Positions 46,714-58,481 of a stretch of DNA of 64,000 nt are shown in pieces. The DNA lies in NCBI RefSeq assembly GCF_964340395.1, contig NC_135571.1:9586440-9650439 (forward strand). Direction: 5' to 3'. The position numbers and the translations under genes are program-made. The stretch is from Glandiceps talaboti. Lineage: Eukaryota; Hemichordata; Enteropneusta; Spengelidae. The notes under the pieces were generated by a model. It worked only from the letters and a program-made list of their open reading frames with translations. It was not told where the DNA came from and made no database searches. Within the stretch, counting starts at the first letter, position 1. Each line of letters starts with the position of its first letter.

Positions 46714-47736
46714 ATGGAAAATATGTCAGCTGAAAGTATGTCGAAATATACAACTGGCAATGGAGTTGTTTCATATACAACAAATCCTCGTAGTCCAAGC
46801 CCGTTTGAATTATCCATGCACCAACCTATAATTTCCATCGAACAAAGATTAGTGGAAGCAGCAATCGTTGCTATATGTTGTGTGATTGGCATCATTGGAA
46901 ATGGTCTTGTTATCTTAGGATTTATACTTTCTCGGCAGATGAGAGTGAAAGTGAGAATTATAGTTTTCAATTTAGCTCTGACAGACTTTATTCAGTGTTC
47001 ATTTTTTTTGCCAATATATGCCATCTGTATTGCAACTGGACATCCATTCTTTAACCTACAGCTTTGTTATGCTCTTAATCTAATTGTACTCAGTTTGGCA
47101 TTCTGTACTGTTCTCTCACTCCTTTGCATAGCAATTAACCGTTACATTCACATAACTAAGTCAGTGACTTGTTATCATACAGTGTACGGTGGCAGGAAAT
47201 TACACTTTCAAATAGTAACAATTTGGATTTTATCCATCCTTGTGCCAAGTTTTCCTCAAAATATCACATACAATTATAAGTTAGATATTTGTGATATTGA
47301 ATCTAGTTCTAGTGATTTATCAATAGTCGTGTTCATAATCGCTATCTTAGTTGTGTTACTAGCATTTATCGTAATATTTATATGTTACCTAAAACTGTTT
47401 CTATATGTTAGGAAGCAAAGGATGAAAATCAATGCTTTCATTGATGTCTCAACTCAGCATCGTGTAACACGTTTAACTGCTACTTCAAAACCATTACTAC
47501 CCAAAAAAGAGATTAAATTGGCAAAAATCCTTCTCCTTTCTACAACCATTTACTTGTTACAATTCCTGCCCACAATTATGATATACCTAATCGATCCCTA
47601 CATGGAAATGGTCACCTTGAATCGCATTATTTTTATTTCATATTATTTAAATAGCATAATCAACCCTGTCATTTATGGTTTCACTGACAAAGAACTGAGG
47701 AAAGTTGTTTTTCATTTGTTGAAATGTAGTACTTGA
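46714..47736 (+). CDS. Class A (rhodopsin-like) GPCR, intronless, 340 residues
   Basis: A single open frame encodes a seven-helix receptor at the plasma membrane. TM1 carries GNGLVILGF, TM2 NLALTD, TM3 ends in INRYIHI (NRY in place of DRY), and TM7 has NSIINPVIYGF (NPxxY). The usual TM6 CWxP is degenerate (LQFLPTIMIYLI). Cys in LQLCYAL before TM3 and Cys in DICDIES of ECL2 can form the conserved disulphide. The N-terminal ~45 residues are hydrophilic with no signal peptide. The C-tail is short (LRKVVFHLLKCST) with a possible palmitoylated Cys. NRY and CIAINRY recall melatonin/GPR84-type receptors, but the ligand cannot be told. The ATG at 46714 is the first in frame; M4 and M9 are also possible starts. 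An AATAAA lies at 47838. Being intronless fits retroposition or local expansion. Confidence 0.93.
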   Translation: MENMSAESMSKYTTGNGVVSYTTNPRSPSPFELSMHQPIISIEQRLVEAAIVAICCVIGIIGNGLVILGFILSRQMRVKVRIIVFNLALTDFIQCSFFLPIYAICIATGHPFFNLQLCYALNLIVLSLAFCTVLSLLCIAINRYIHITKSVTCYHTVYGGRKLHFQIVTIWILSILVPSFPQNITYNYKLDICDIESSSSDLSIVVFIIAILVVLLAFIVIFICYLKLFLYVRKQRMKINAFIDVSTQHRVTRLTATSKPLLPKKEIKLAKILLLSTTIYLLQFLPTIMIYLIDPYMEMVTLNRIIFISYYLNSIINPVIYGFTDKELRKVVFHLLKCST

Positions 47737-47776
47737 GTTTGATAAATAGATAAACGTTCATATTTACTGTCTACTC

Positions 47777-48140
47777 AAATTACAACCACAGACATCAGAC
47801 TGTGGACGAACGGAACCTGTTACAAACAGGGAATGTAAATAAATGAATTGATGTAACACTTGGCACAGCATGTTGTAAGCACAGAGACTTGTATTACATT
47901 GCATCATTTGATAAGAACAGTTTAATATAGCTCACAAACAAATTCCCAGTTTCCCTGGCATTTCATGTACACATATGCCATAAAGAGGCCATAAAACTTT
48001 TCTTATCAAACCATGGTGTCACAGTGTAATAGTGTTGCAACATGATGAGCCGAGTGTTATTAATCCAATTCATTTGTTTACTTTCTCTGTTTGTAATAGG
48101 TTCCGTTTGTCCACAGTCTGATGTCTGCAGTTGTAATTGC
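47777..48140. mobile_element. Foldback MITE directly behind the GPCR
   Basis: Arms of ~85 bp: 47777-47861 (AATTACAACCACAGACATCA, GACTGTGGACGAACGGAACC) against 48052-48140 (GGTTCCGTTTGTCCACAGTC, TGATGTCTGCAGTTGTAATT). The centre is ~190 bp, non-coding. The left arm starts 40 bp after the GPCR stop and contains the likely AATAAA at 47838. Confidence 0.8.
47838..47843 (+). promoter_or_regulatory. Possible poly(A) signal of the GPCR gene
   Basis: AATAAA 102 bp after the stop codon, inside the left arm of the foldback element. Use is inferred from position only. Confidence 0.35.
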
Positions 48141-50178
48141 ATAGTAACATAGGTGGTTCATTATACATATAACATAAAATGCACTGTAATGATATGTTAT
48201 GACAAAATGTCTAATCTGATCATGTATTCTTAACTTTTGATGTATTCAAAAATGAAAACACCCAAAACAAAAGAAATGGGGAGGTTGAGGAATATTATCG
48301 ATATTCTTTCAATTATCAATAATACAATTAATGACTTGATTGTTTTCTCTAAATTAATTTTACAACCTTTTAGTTTTACCAGAAGCACCAAGTGTATTTT
48401 AACACAATAAGACATGAGCACAATGAAATGTAGTAAATGGATGTACAGTGTTTTACTGGTAGTGTACTTTGCTATGACCCTATTAACACTATCGCGTTAC
48501 CTATAGCAACCAACGAATATGTGGTGTTCCCCTAGCTCTTACTATAATGAGTTCTTGTTTGAGTAAAACATGTGTTTTTGCTACAGTAACTTATCTTCCT
48601 GTACTTTGTGTGCTTGAAAGTTTTACAATGGTGTTAATACTACTTTCAAAATGCCCTGCCATCATGGATGTACTTTACAAATGATTGTCTTTCTTGATAT
48701 ACTTGGAAAACCAGGAACACAACTGATTGAAACCAGATATTATTACTAGTGACACGTCATACAAACGGTCACCGACATGTAGACATTTACACAATAAGGT
48801 TGTTATAACATCATCACCACACTACAGTCTCAGTCAGTGTGCCCTCTACTGATAGCCAAATTTTGTTGTTATGAGTCAAAATGTGAGTCCTGTGAGTCAC
48901 CACAAATAGTAAAGCAGGATGTAATGTGGATATGACCATAGACGTTGGATGTATGTGATATAACACAGAAGTCTCTTTTTAGATCTCATTATTAACTTTT
49001 AACTTTTTTACATTTCAGTTTTTTAAATGTCATTCCGTGTCATTGTATTTTTATCCTGTTTCATATTATGTTTATACTTGTGTATATGTACATTTTAAAT
49101 TACTTTTATACTTTTGTTCAGCGCATTGAGATTGTTTTAATGTAATGCGCTCTATAAGAAATAAATATTATGACAAAGAAGACATGCCAAATTTTGACTT
49201 GAACTTCTGTAACGTACGACATACGACTGTATAGTATTCGATTCCAAGATATTCATGGATTAGGTAGACACGACGGCAAACACAGTTTGTCACTTTATGT
49301 GACGTGTACTTTGCCCTGAGCACAATTTACTATTGTCTTTATGTGTGTTGAAATCTCTGTTAGAACGATTCAATGGACATATATATATCATATTTATCCT
49401 TGCATCTGTTTGAAATGGACTGTATTAATATTGGACACAGGCACTTGAACATTACAGTAATGTCTAAAGTAAGTGTTATTGGTATAAAGTGTAGATTGTT
49501 GTTAAACTTACAAATTTAAAATGTTGTATTTTCGTACTTATTCTGTTGTTGCATTAGTTCTTGATTTCGTTTTATTCAACTTTATATTATAATCACATGA
49601 AAGGTTACTATAGTATCAAAAGTAATTTAAAACACTTGTCACTTTTGTCTAGCTCAAAGTTCAAACTCTTGTTAAAATTATACTTATTTAGCTTTGTTTT
49701 ATTAATCAACAATTATCAATTATGTATTTTCTGTAGGTACCATTATAAAATTAATAAACCTTCTTGGTATATTACAAAAATACATTATTTGTGTTTCTTG
49801 TTGGATACTGACGAATTTTAATTCGTGACTTTGATAATATTATGTACACAATTGTGTGTGTCTGTCTGTGTGTGTGTGTGTGTGTGTGTGCGTGTGTGTG
49901 TGTTAAACCCCATTGTGAAACTGCTCAATTCATGAGATGCTCAGTCAATTTTGCTCTGTTCTTGAAATGACCAATCATATGCAAATTTAATCACAGCATA
50001 CATTACGATCTAAAAGGGGAGAAATCGAAATTGTCAGGGGGGGGGGGGGCATAAGAGTTTTGAAGGAGGCATAGAAACTTTTGGGTCAAATGAATAAAAG
50101 GTGATAGGAGCATTTAGAACATCACCATGACTTCCCAACTTCCACTTGCTACCTTCCTTTGAATATTACCATATCTTA

Positions 50179-50555
50179 GGCCTAATAAAAAAAACTATGG
50201 TTCCGTTTACGCTCAATTTTAGAATAGGTGGGGCAGGTAGATTTCTTATCTAATTTTATTGTATATTTATCTGTGTGAGTGTCTAGTGCAGGTTTTCCAT
50301 TGTTTTCCAAATGGTCTTTGTGTTGTTTATTTCTTCCTATCAGATATATGTAGCCATTACAGATTGGAAGAACAGTTTTATTTTGTCTTTATAAGTTGAT
50401 GTCAGTTTCCACATCCACTATTTCTCATGAGACTTCACAATTTTTGCGATTTTATTATTTTTCTCTCTCGAATACATAAAAACAAGTTGAGGGTTTGCAG
50501 TGAAAAGCTAGGTGGGGTTGGGTAACCGGAATCAAACAATTATTTTTTCTAGGCC
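50179..50555. mobile_element. PIF/Harbinger-like MITE, complete copy
   Basis: Ends GGCCTAATAAAAAAAACTATG and TTTTTTCTAGGCC, flanked by TTA on both sides; 377 bp. Subterminal parts read GGTTCCGTTTACGCTCA on one side and GGGTAACCGGAATCAAACAA on the other, so only the outer ~35 bp are inverted repeats. Confidence 0.85.
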
Positions 50556-50614
50556 TTACCCTAATTACCATACAGTGTTGTTTCTGTATATCAAATTACT
50601 CACCTTGTCGTTCT

Positions 50615-50705
50615 GCCTCGGCCAGGATTCAAACCTGGGATCTTGTGGCCGAGATCCTCATAGCCATTAGTCCATTCAGTAACTGTTGCGGAAAGGTAGT
50701 ATTCA
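50615..50705 (-). mobile_element. tRNA-like SINE head fragment
   Basis: On the minus strand a B-box-like GGTTTGAATCC is followed by TGGCCGAGGC. An A-box-like ACTAATGGCTATGAGGA lies 35 bp upstream. No full cloverleaf can be drawn, so it is not counted as a tRNA gene. Confidence 0.5.
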
Positions 50706-52685
50706 AAACGTACCTTTAATAATTCCTGAAGGATACAAATGTGTGATCCAACTCTTACATTTAAATTTGCCTTTTAAGGAGGTATTGACTCAAAGAATAT
50801 TTACCCCAAAATCAAGTATTAGCTAAGCTGAATTTCTCATATTTTGCTATATTTGCTTTAAGGTTGTTGTATAGGTTATTTTTCATCCAATTCTTTATTG
50901 TAGAAATATTGTTGTAACTTTGTTAAAGATAAAGATATTGACTCCAAATTTTCAGAGTTTGTCCCTTTAATATTCATTGTAACATTAAAAACATTAAAGT
51001 ATAGTTTGTTTAATTATGATGAAATTTGACACCTGTGTATACCATGCCATGTTACCCATAACAACCAACAACAGCATAAATTAACACCCGTAGTACCCTG
51101 GTGGTTTAGAATGCACCTAACTGATAATTCTGTCAGTCAATGAAATTAGGTGAGGGTTGTATATGTGAATTTGCCTTGTATATTTCCAGAGCTAACTGAA
51201 CCTCAGGCCAGTTGTCCTAAAAATAGTAGAAAGGTGGGGGGGGGGGGGGGCTTCCGTTGAACTGGATTCGTTAATTAAATCTACGGAATTACATTTATGT
51301 TTCGAACACAGCAAATTCTCCTAAAAATAGCTGGCACGAAAGACATAACTGCACTGCAACTGTGCAGGACAGTGTGCGGGAACGACACTTGTAAACAACA
51401 GCTCAGCCCGGCCAGAAGTTGCGGATGTCGTCTGCTACGGATGACGGCTTGGAAATCAAATAAATGATACTTACCTCTTAACCAACGCGTTAACTCTGAT
51501 TTTTTTTGCACCAATATTGACGTGCCCCGTCTACACTGTAACCACTGTTTTAATTAGTTCACTGTAGCTTGTGCAGGATCCGACACGGTTAACTTAGAAC
51601 CCGGAGGACGACGTCTGCATATTTGTCAACAATCTGCCATGTGTGTACGACACAGCGAATACCCGGATGTACATTTCCAGGGTCACACAGGGGTCATGAA
51701 AGTCGGCCAGTGGTTGCATTAGTAGTACCAGTATAATTAGTTAGTACAGGGCCGTTAGTAAGTATCATGGATGTGTTAGGGGAGATCTCCCCTCATAAAA
51801 TTGTTTTCATAGAAAAATGTCACCCTTTCCCGTTCCTGGGTTTCCACTAGAACTTGCAACAGGTTTTAGATGTTTTAGTAAGTTCGCGAACCATGAAAGG
51901 GTACACCTAGATATGTAATGTACATAACTGACAGTGACACTGAATCGATGCTGACACACGATTTTTTCACTTTCCAAAGGTAAATTCCTTGTCACCGTAT
52001 TTCTGTAGAGGAATATAACCCCCCCCCCCGAACATCTAGTGGTCAATTTGTTTACAATAATGTGGATAGTGACTTGTCTGACGTCGATCCCATGTTGTTT
52101 GCTGTTTTGGCGCAATATCACTTGCACCACATTTCACACTACGACCTGGATGTTAGTGTGTCATATCTATACTTAGCCATCAGATCTCCTCCCTTCAATC
52201 TTGATTTGGGGGACAGACACTGTCACCATGGTGGCTACTGGTTGGGAGAATTTAAGACACTGCGAGCTCGAATGAGGTGAAATTGTTTTTGAAAATAAGA
52301 CCATGTAGGAGGTCATTTAAAAGTATAACATATCAAACCATACATGTCATTTAAAGCGCTAGAATACTTGATAATGTCTTCAATACCTGAAATAAAGCAA
52401 ATTTACAACGTAGGTAGTGTATATATTATCTGGCTATGAAACTATAGGCCATTCCAGACTGCAAACAGGAAATTGAAAATACAGCGCCCTCGCTCAAATT
52501 GGGGGTATCATCACCTCATAGTACTGTTTCTTAAACAGTTTTGTCCCTTGGTATTCTGTAGAAGTGTAAATCAGGGATGTATTTAGTGTTGTTCAGACAT
52601 TGAGGAAAGCAGTGCTCTATGATTAACCAAGTATCCAATACTGTGTATACCCAAGGTATACACAGACAGGAAGTAGAGCGCCACC

Positions 52686-52790
52686 ATGGCAAATTTTGGA
52701 AAGACCTATTCTGTTGTGGAATATAGCAGACTGAGTGATAATGATGTAAAAACAAAACTGCAAGCAAAGAAGGAAGCAGAATATAAATGA
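52686..52790 (+). CDS. Candidate 34-codon microprotein or retrocopy remnant
   Basis: The ATG sits in an ideal Kozak context (GCGCCACCATGGC) right after ACAGGAAGTAG, which resembles the 5' leader of a housekeeping transcript. The frame runs MANFGKTYSVVEYSRLSD... and ends KKEAEYK followed by TGA. An AATAAA lies 51 bp after the stop (52841). I do not recognise the protein. It is charged, without signal peptide or membrane helix. It may be a real short gene, the first exon of a longer one, or a processed pseudogene. Confidence 0.35.
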   Translation: MANFGKTYSVVEYSRLSDNDVKTKLQAKKEAEYK

Positions 52791-52899
52791 CTAAGACTAG
52801 GTAGATTTTCATTAATGGATTGAGACATTGTTTATTTACTAATAAAGTATCATTTGAATTCAATTACATATCAATGATATGGTGTGTCTACTTTAATTA

Positions 52900-53273
52900 G
52901 GTCTAACAATAAAATTGTGTGGTTCCGATTATGCTCAAGTTTAGAATAGGTGGGGTAGGTTAATTTTATTTTTTTCATGTGTGAGTGTCTATTAGTTCAG
53001 GTAATTATGTTTTCCATTGTTTCCAAATAGTCTCTGTGGTATTGTTATTGGTTTCTTCTCATCAGATGTACAGCCATTACATATTGGAAGAACAGTTTTA
53101 TATTGTCTTTTTAAATTGATGTCAGTTTCCCCATCCACTCTATCTTGTGAGACTTCTCAATTTTTGTGATTGTAATATTCTTTTTCTTTAGTACATAAAA
53201 ACAAGTTTAGGGTCGGTGTGAAAAACTAGGTGGGGGTCGGGGGTAACTGGAACCAAACAATTTATTTTAGGCC
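52900..53273. mobile_element. PIF/Harbinger-like MITE, complete copy
   Basis: Ends GGTCTAACAATAAAATTGTG and ACAATTTATTTTAGGCC, flanked by TTA on both sides; 374 bp. Same orientation as 50179-50555. It lies about 50 bp after the poly(A)-like signal of the candidate microprotein. Confidence 0.85.
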
Positions 53274-54354
53274 TTACATATATTTGACAATTTTGAACTT
53301 CAGGTAGAGGAATTAGAGGGTAACTACAAATATAAATGTTGTTAACTTTAGGAATGATTTCACATCAGTGAGCTGAGAGCTAGTACTTGTGACTGCAACT
53401 AAAAAAACGTAACTGTGAAACTCTTCATTCCAACAAAATTCTATGACAAATAGGAAATGAATAAGTAAATAAAGTATCACTTTACTCTATTACTTACTTA
53501 CAATATATTTCAAGCTAACTTATTTGAATAGTTTATTAACTATTTTGTTAACTATACAAACAAAAGCTGGTGATATATAAAGATTAATTCTGGTAACCAC
53601 CAGAGCTAGTTTGAATCAAACAGAAACTACAATTTGTGGGAATTAATATTAACTGTGAAGGGAAAGAAACATCCATAAGCTTTACTGTAACAGAGAATTG
53701 TATATTCTTGGTGGAAACAATTTTGGATATTTGAATGTGCAATATCTGTGAAAACAAGTATGTAAAAATAATAATATACTTGTAAGAGGTTTCCAGGCTA
53801 TAAACTAGAATACAATTTATGATTCATGATTATTATTATTTTGTTTATATCTGACCATATTGCAAACCAGTCATGATCATAATACTCTACTTGATGATAC
53901 ACTACACAGTTTGTTCATCTGTCAATCATATTAATGTAATTTAATTATCACAAAGGTTCTTTAAAGGCTTAGTTCAGATTAGGATAATGGGTTTGTCTGA
54001 TGGCAGGACTCTAAAATACAAAAAAATAATCCATGTTATCTTTAAGGCTCCACTGAAATATGGCAGCAAAGCGAAAATTTGGAATTATTGAAACTTGGCC
54101 TTTAACCAGCAGACTAAGTTCGAATCAAGACAACTGTAACTAGACTATCTGCACCAGATTATTGTTGTATATAGGTCATAATAATTGAGCCTGATCGATA
54201 CCCTATGAGTTAATCTGTTATTTATCAAGATATTGACATAAAGAATACCAGCTAGTACATATCTATAAACACTTGTATATTGTGTGTAGCATGCAATAGA
54301 ATGAAGTGAATGTCTTTTTATCTCTAGTTATAATAGGTGGTTATGGATTGACGA

Positions 54355-54600
54355 TGTCTGTTTGTCTGTCTGCCTGTCTGCCTGCCTCCCTGACTGTCTG
54401 TCTGTCTGTCTGTCTGTCTGCCTGTCTGTCTGTCTGCTTGCTGGTCTGTCTGTCTGTCTGTCTGCCTGCTTGATTGCCTGCCTGACTGACTGACTGTCTG
54501 TCTGTCTGCCTGCCTGCCAGCTTGTCTGTCTGTCTGCCAGCCTGTCATGCTTGCTTGCCTGCTTGCCTGCCTGCCTGCCTGCCTGCCTGTCTCTCTGTGT
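54355..54600. repeat. (TCTG)n/(CTGC)n microsatellite
   Basis: About 245 bp of TCTG, TGCC and TGAC tetranucleotides, ending 59 bp beyond the 3' side of the second receptor's stop codon, in its 3' flank. Confidence 0.95.
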
Positions 54601-54658
54601 AAAATTGTATTTTAGGAAATGGGTTACTGGCTTACTGCTGTTCTTCTGAATGTATCAT

Positions 54659-55862
54659 CTACAGGTCATTGATATCACCATAGAGATCACTGTCATACTG
54701 ACTGAGGTCCATTACCTATATAAAACACAAAAGAATATCTCATTCTACTAAAACTGTTGGTTACAAAAGTATCTACATATACAATGTACTTCATCAGCTT
54801 AAAGTAGCCAGTATCATCACCTACAAACAACTTGTTCAGAAACAGAACAAAATATCTACCATATTCGCCAACATTTATGAAACATTATTTTTCCTATTTT
54901 TCCTTTCATCATCCCGCCTGAAAATACCAATCTCCTAGCTAAGGGCCAGTGCTATGACTTTACAAATACGACGACAAGCAGAGAAATTCACTGGTTTTAT
55001 GATGTTATGTCCAGAGTAAAATTCTTGTATGTAAAACTGTAACTTTGTATGAACGTGACACAGAAGGTTGGGATGTGATAAACTAGAACAGAATTTCCGT
55101 TATATTACAAATATAAATCGACTTTGCTAGGGTAACCCTATTTTCTTTCCTGTATCTCATTACCTGACCGACCAAATTGTCAGTCCCAACATCAGAGTAA
55201 AAAAAAAATACTTTTGCCCGCACTTAATATTTTGTTGAACAGCTCCATCCCTGGTATGAATAAGCAAGTGTCTGGACTGTCGATATCATCTACAGTCATG
55301 GTGGTGGCAGTGACACTTGTTCACAAACACAGAATTTCTTTCATGACGGAATTCGACATTATTCAAGTAGGGGGCCTCATAACATATGATAATTGGAATG
55401 TGTAGAGAAGCTGGGAAAGGGCTTGTGACCAGGAATCCAATAAAAAGAAGACAGAGAGGAGGACAAGGAGAGGTAGAGAAACATGAAGATTTTTTACCTT
55501 TTTTGACCAACCCAAAGTTGCTATGAACAAGTATTGAGAAACATAAAAATAAATAGGGTTACCCAGACAGTTCTCTATCGCTATACTTCCCAGCTTACAT
55601 ACCTCCTCACCAGTTGTAATCCTTCTCATTTCAACAACTATATCACTGGAGGTTGGCCGATAGTCTGGCTGCATATTCCAACAACCCAACATCAGTGTAT
55701 ACCTAAAATGAATTGAAAAATGTTAAATTACTAAGAGTATCTCTGTCGACTGATAGTGAAATAACGTTTTGTACAAGCTCTATATTCGAGAGATAGTCTT
55801 TATTTTAAAATTTTACTATTAATCTGAATAAGTAATGCCTATACACATTATGTTTAGCATAA

Positions 55863-55933
<71 letters not shown>

Positions 55934-58450
55934 CATGTGCGCATGTGTACAAACACACATGCACAGACACACAGACAAAGTTTTTCATTGCATTTGAGGA
56001 AGTGGAATGTCAGTAATACTAATAGATAAGTATACATACACACTGTCAATTAATTTCAGATTTTCCATCCGTACCTGAATTTATTCAGTGTCTACTTTTT
56101 ACAAACACAAATAGTAGAGGATGGTTATCCTTTCAAAACCAAATTTAATTACATGCTATTCCCCAATATTTTTCATTGTTCAGCCAAGGAAAATACGAGT
56201 GACATAGAGGGGCCTTTTTCACCACTCATAGTGACAACCCTTAGGTCACAATTATATTCCCGAGAATAACATAATTATACCAGCACCAGTAATATCAAAA
56301 GAAAACTCAGGGAAAGTATTAAACGGCAATTTTAAACATTTTGACCCATTATTTTGAACACAGCAGTGACGTATAGACATGCATTGTCGTGATGACGTGC
56401 GTTGTTGTGATGTAGAATGACTAGAGTATATTTCCATATTTTTTGTTGAACCTGGCCCCTGAATGGTATAATTGATGTTGATTTTAATTGGTAGTAAATA
56501 TTCAAGAACTTTATGATTGGGGTGATAGTGTAGAAGACAGAATTGATTATCTGTTGACATTCACTCACAGTTCATCAGTGCAATGAGGTGGTTTCTCCAT
56601 ACGTTCTCCACTTTTAATTTGACCAGACACTTCTTTGTTTGACATTCCAGGATAAGGCGTTGCTCCTGAAATACATAGACAGATATTATTAACTTGATAA
56701 ACGGGTTAAAATGTTCCAACTTGGCCTTACTCTCAATCCCAAGAGAGATGTTTTCAGCAACGTTTCAATGAGATTGGCACATCTTTACCCAAGTTGTTCA
56801 CGAACACTGCCTACAGGTGTAACATGTACATGTCATAATCTGGCTGAGAAGAGATGTGTGTACATTCATTTGATAGAGGCATTATTACTAGAAATATACA
56901 ATGTTAGGAATTATTTTCATCTTGATCAATCTGATTAAAATATGATGTTGTGAAAGCAGCTAGATGTCCTTTTCACCACTATTCCCCCATTTTGTGTCGT
57001 TTGCTTTGTTCCGAGTGATTGCCACCATCCCACATCTGACCCTGTGTATTAGACAATCCTGCTTGAATCTCAAGGATCTTGCGCTTGCGAGAATGTGAGC
57101 CAATCAGGATGAGTGTAACGCTAGCCGCTGCGTACACTGGAGAAAATGAAAAAAAACAAGCAATCAAACTAGCCTTACACAACACGTGCAGGTCGGCATG
57201 TATGGAGACTCTCTGAATGATTTTGAAATAAGCATGCTGATTGGTTCTAGAAGCCAGTCGCAAGATCCTGAAGATTCAAACAGGATTGTCTATTAAACTG
57301 GGTCAGATGGGGTAAATAAAGACATCTAGCCACTTTCCCAACATCAGATTTTAATCAGATTGTATCTTGACAAAACCACACGCTGCTGCCCATTGGCAGT
57401 TGATCAAACGTTGATCATTTGCCAAAATGCCTCGCCCACGGTTCACAGAAGCCTCACCGTTCTACTCGGCCATATTTGCCATGAGTTATATCTCTACATG
57501 TAGTCTAAAGAGGTCGCACAATTCAGGTTTGTAAACATTCTGAGTCTGGCTCCACTAGGCATAAAGAATTGCAAAGATAAATCAGCTTTGCCTAAATTCT
57601 CCTTAAGGGAATCATTCTTGAGGAGTTTCTCAGGACCATCTATGTAAAAAGTATTACATCATAAGTTCTTATTTTCTTACCCAGCGTTACGATCTCCCAT
57701 AAGACGATGCCGTACGTCCATATATCAGATTGGAACGAAAATTCACTTTCTGCCAATGATTCTGGTGCCATCCAACGAATTGGAAGACGTCCCTAATAAC
57801 AGAATGACATTTCCAAAAACATATGTCAAACAGCTAATTTAAACACAAGACACACAAGATATATTTATAAAATGTGATTTTACTCACTAGACAGGCACAA
57901 TTTTATTGCAGGAATTTGACTAAAGAGCATTTTCATCAGTCATCTTTTGAAACTTCCCTCAATAACAATCATGCTTGCAAACTGACCAATTTTGTAAAAT
58001 TAAAAAGTAAATATATGTTATATGTCATAGTCTTCCGGCGAACACCTTCTGTTTTAAAGTATTTGCTTTAAATGCATATTCTCAATTCTTTCAAAGTCTC
58101 CTGTTAGGCCACAAAAAAAAATTGTTTCTGGTCAGGACAGTATATCTAAAATGGTGTGATAACACAATTTTTTTATTCTCAATAAACCTGTCACTCAATC
58201 TACTATATTTATGGCAGTTACTGTTCTTTTTATTTAGTACTTTACAGCAAGTGTGTATGTGGGACAGATGCCATTTGCTTGTTGCTCTGCAGTTGGCTCT
58301 AGCTCTGGAGTTGTCTTCACTTAAGTAGGGAGGGTTATTTGTATGTTTGTCAATGGATCTGCAAACTGCATGGGCTGGACAAACACAAAAAGAAGACCGA
58401 CGCGAGAGTATTTTATAAGTGATGCGCGTGCTGACCAGAAACAATTTTTT

Positions 58451-58481
<31 letters not shown>

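Larger units (their letters stand above)
48141..54658. other. Spacer between the GPCR and the second receptor gene
   Basis: No multi-exon gene recognised. It holds two Harbinger-like MITEs (50179-50555, 52900-53273), a SINE head (50615-50705), hAT-like remnants near 48835-48910, a GCGC/TATAAG-type retroposon tail near 49125-49175, a (GT)n run at 49855-49905, poly(G) tracts at 50038 and 51237, a candidate microprotein frame (52686-52790), and TCTG arrays from 54355. Confidence 0.5.

Noticed and set aside
52062-52280. 72-codon plus-strand frame starting MDSDLSDVDPMLF
   Set aside because: Composition is not implausible, but there is no recognised family, no convincing splice context and no conserved partner in the window.
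56252-56568. Overlapping minus-strand frames of 78 and 102 codons next to a receptor exon
   Set aside because: They begin at the GTGAGT donor of exon 56569-56665 and lie wholly in the intron.
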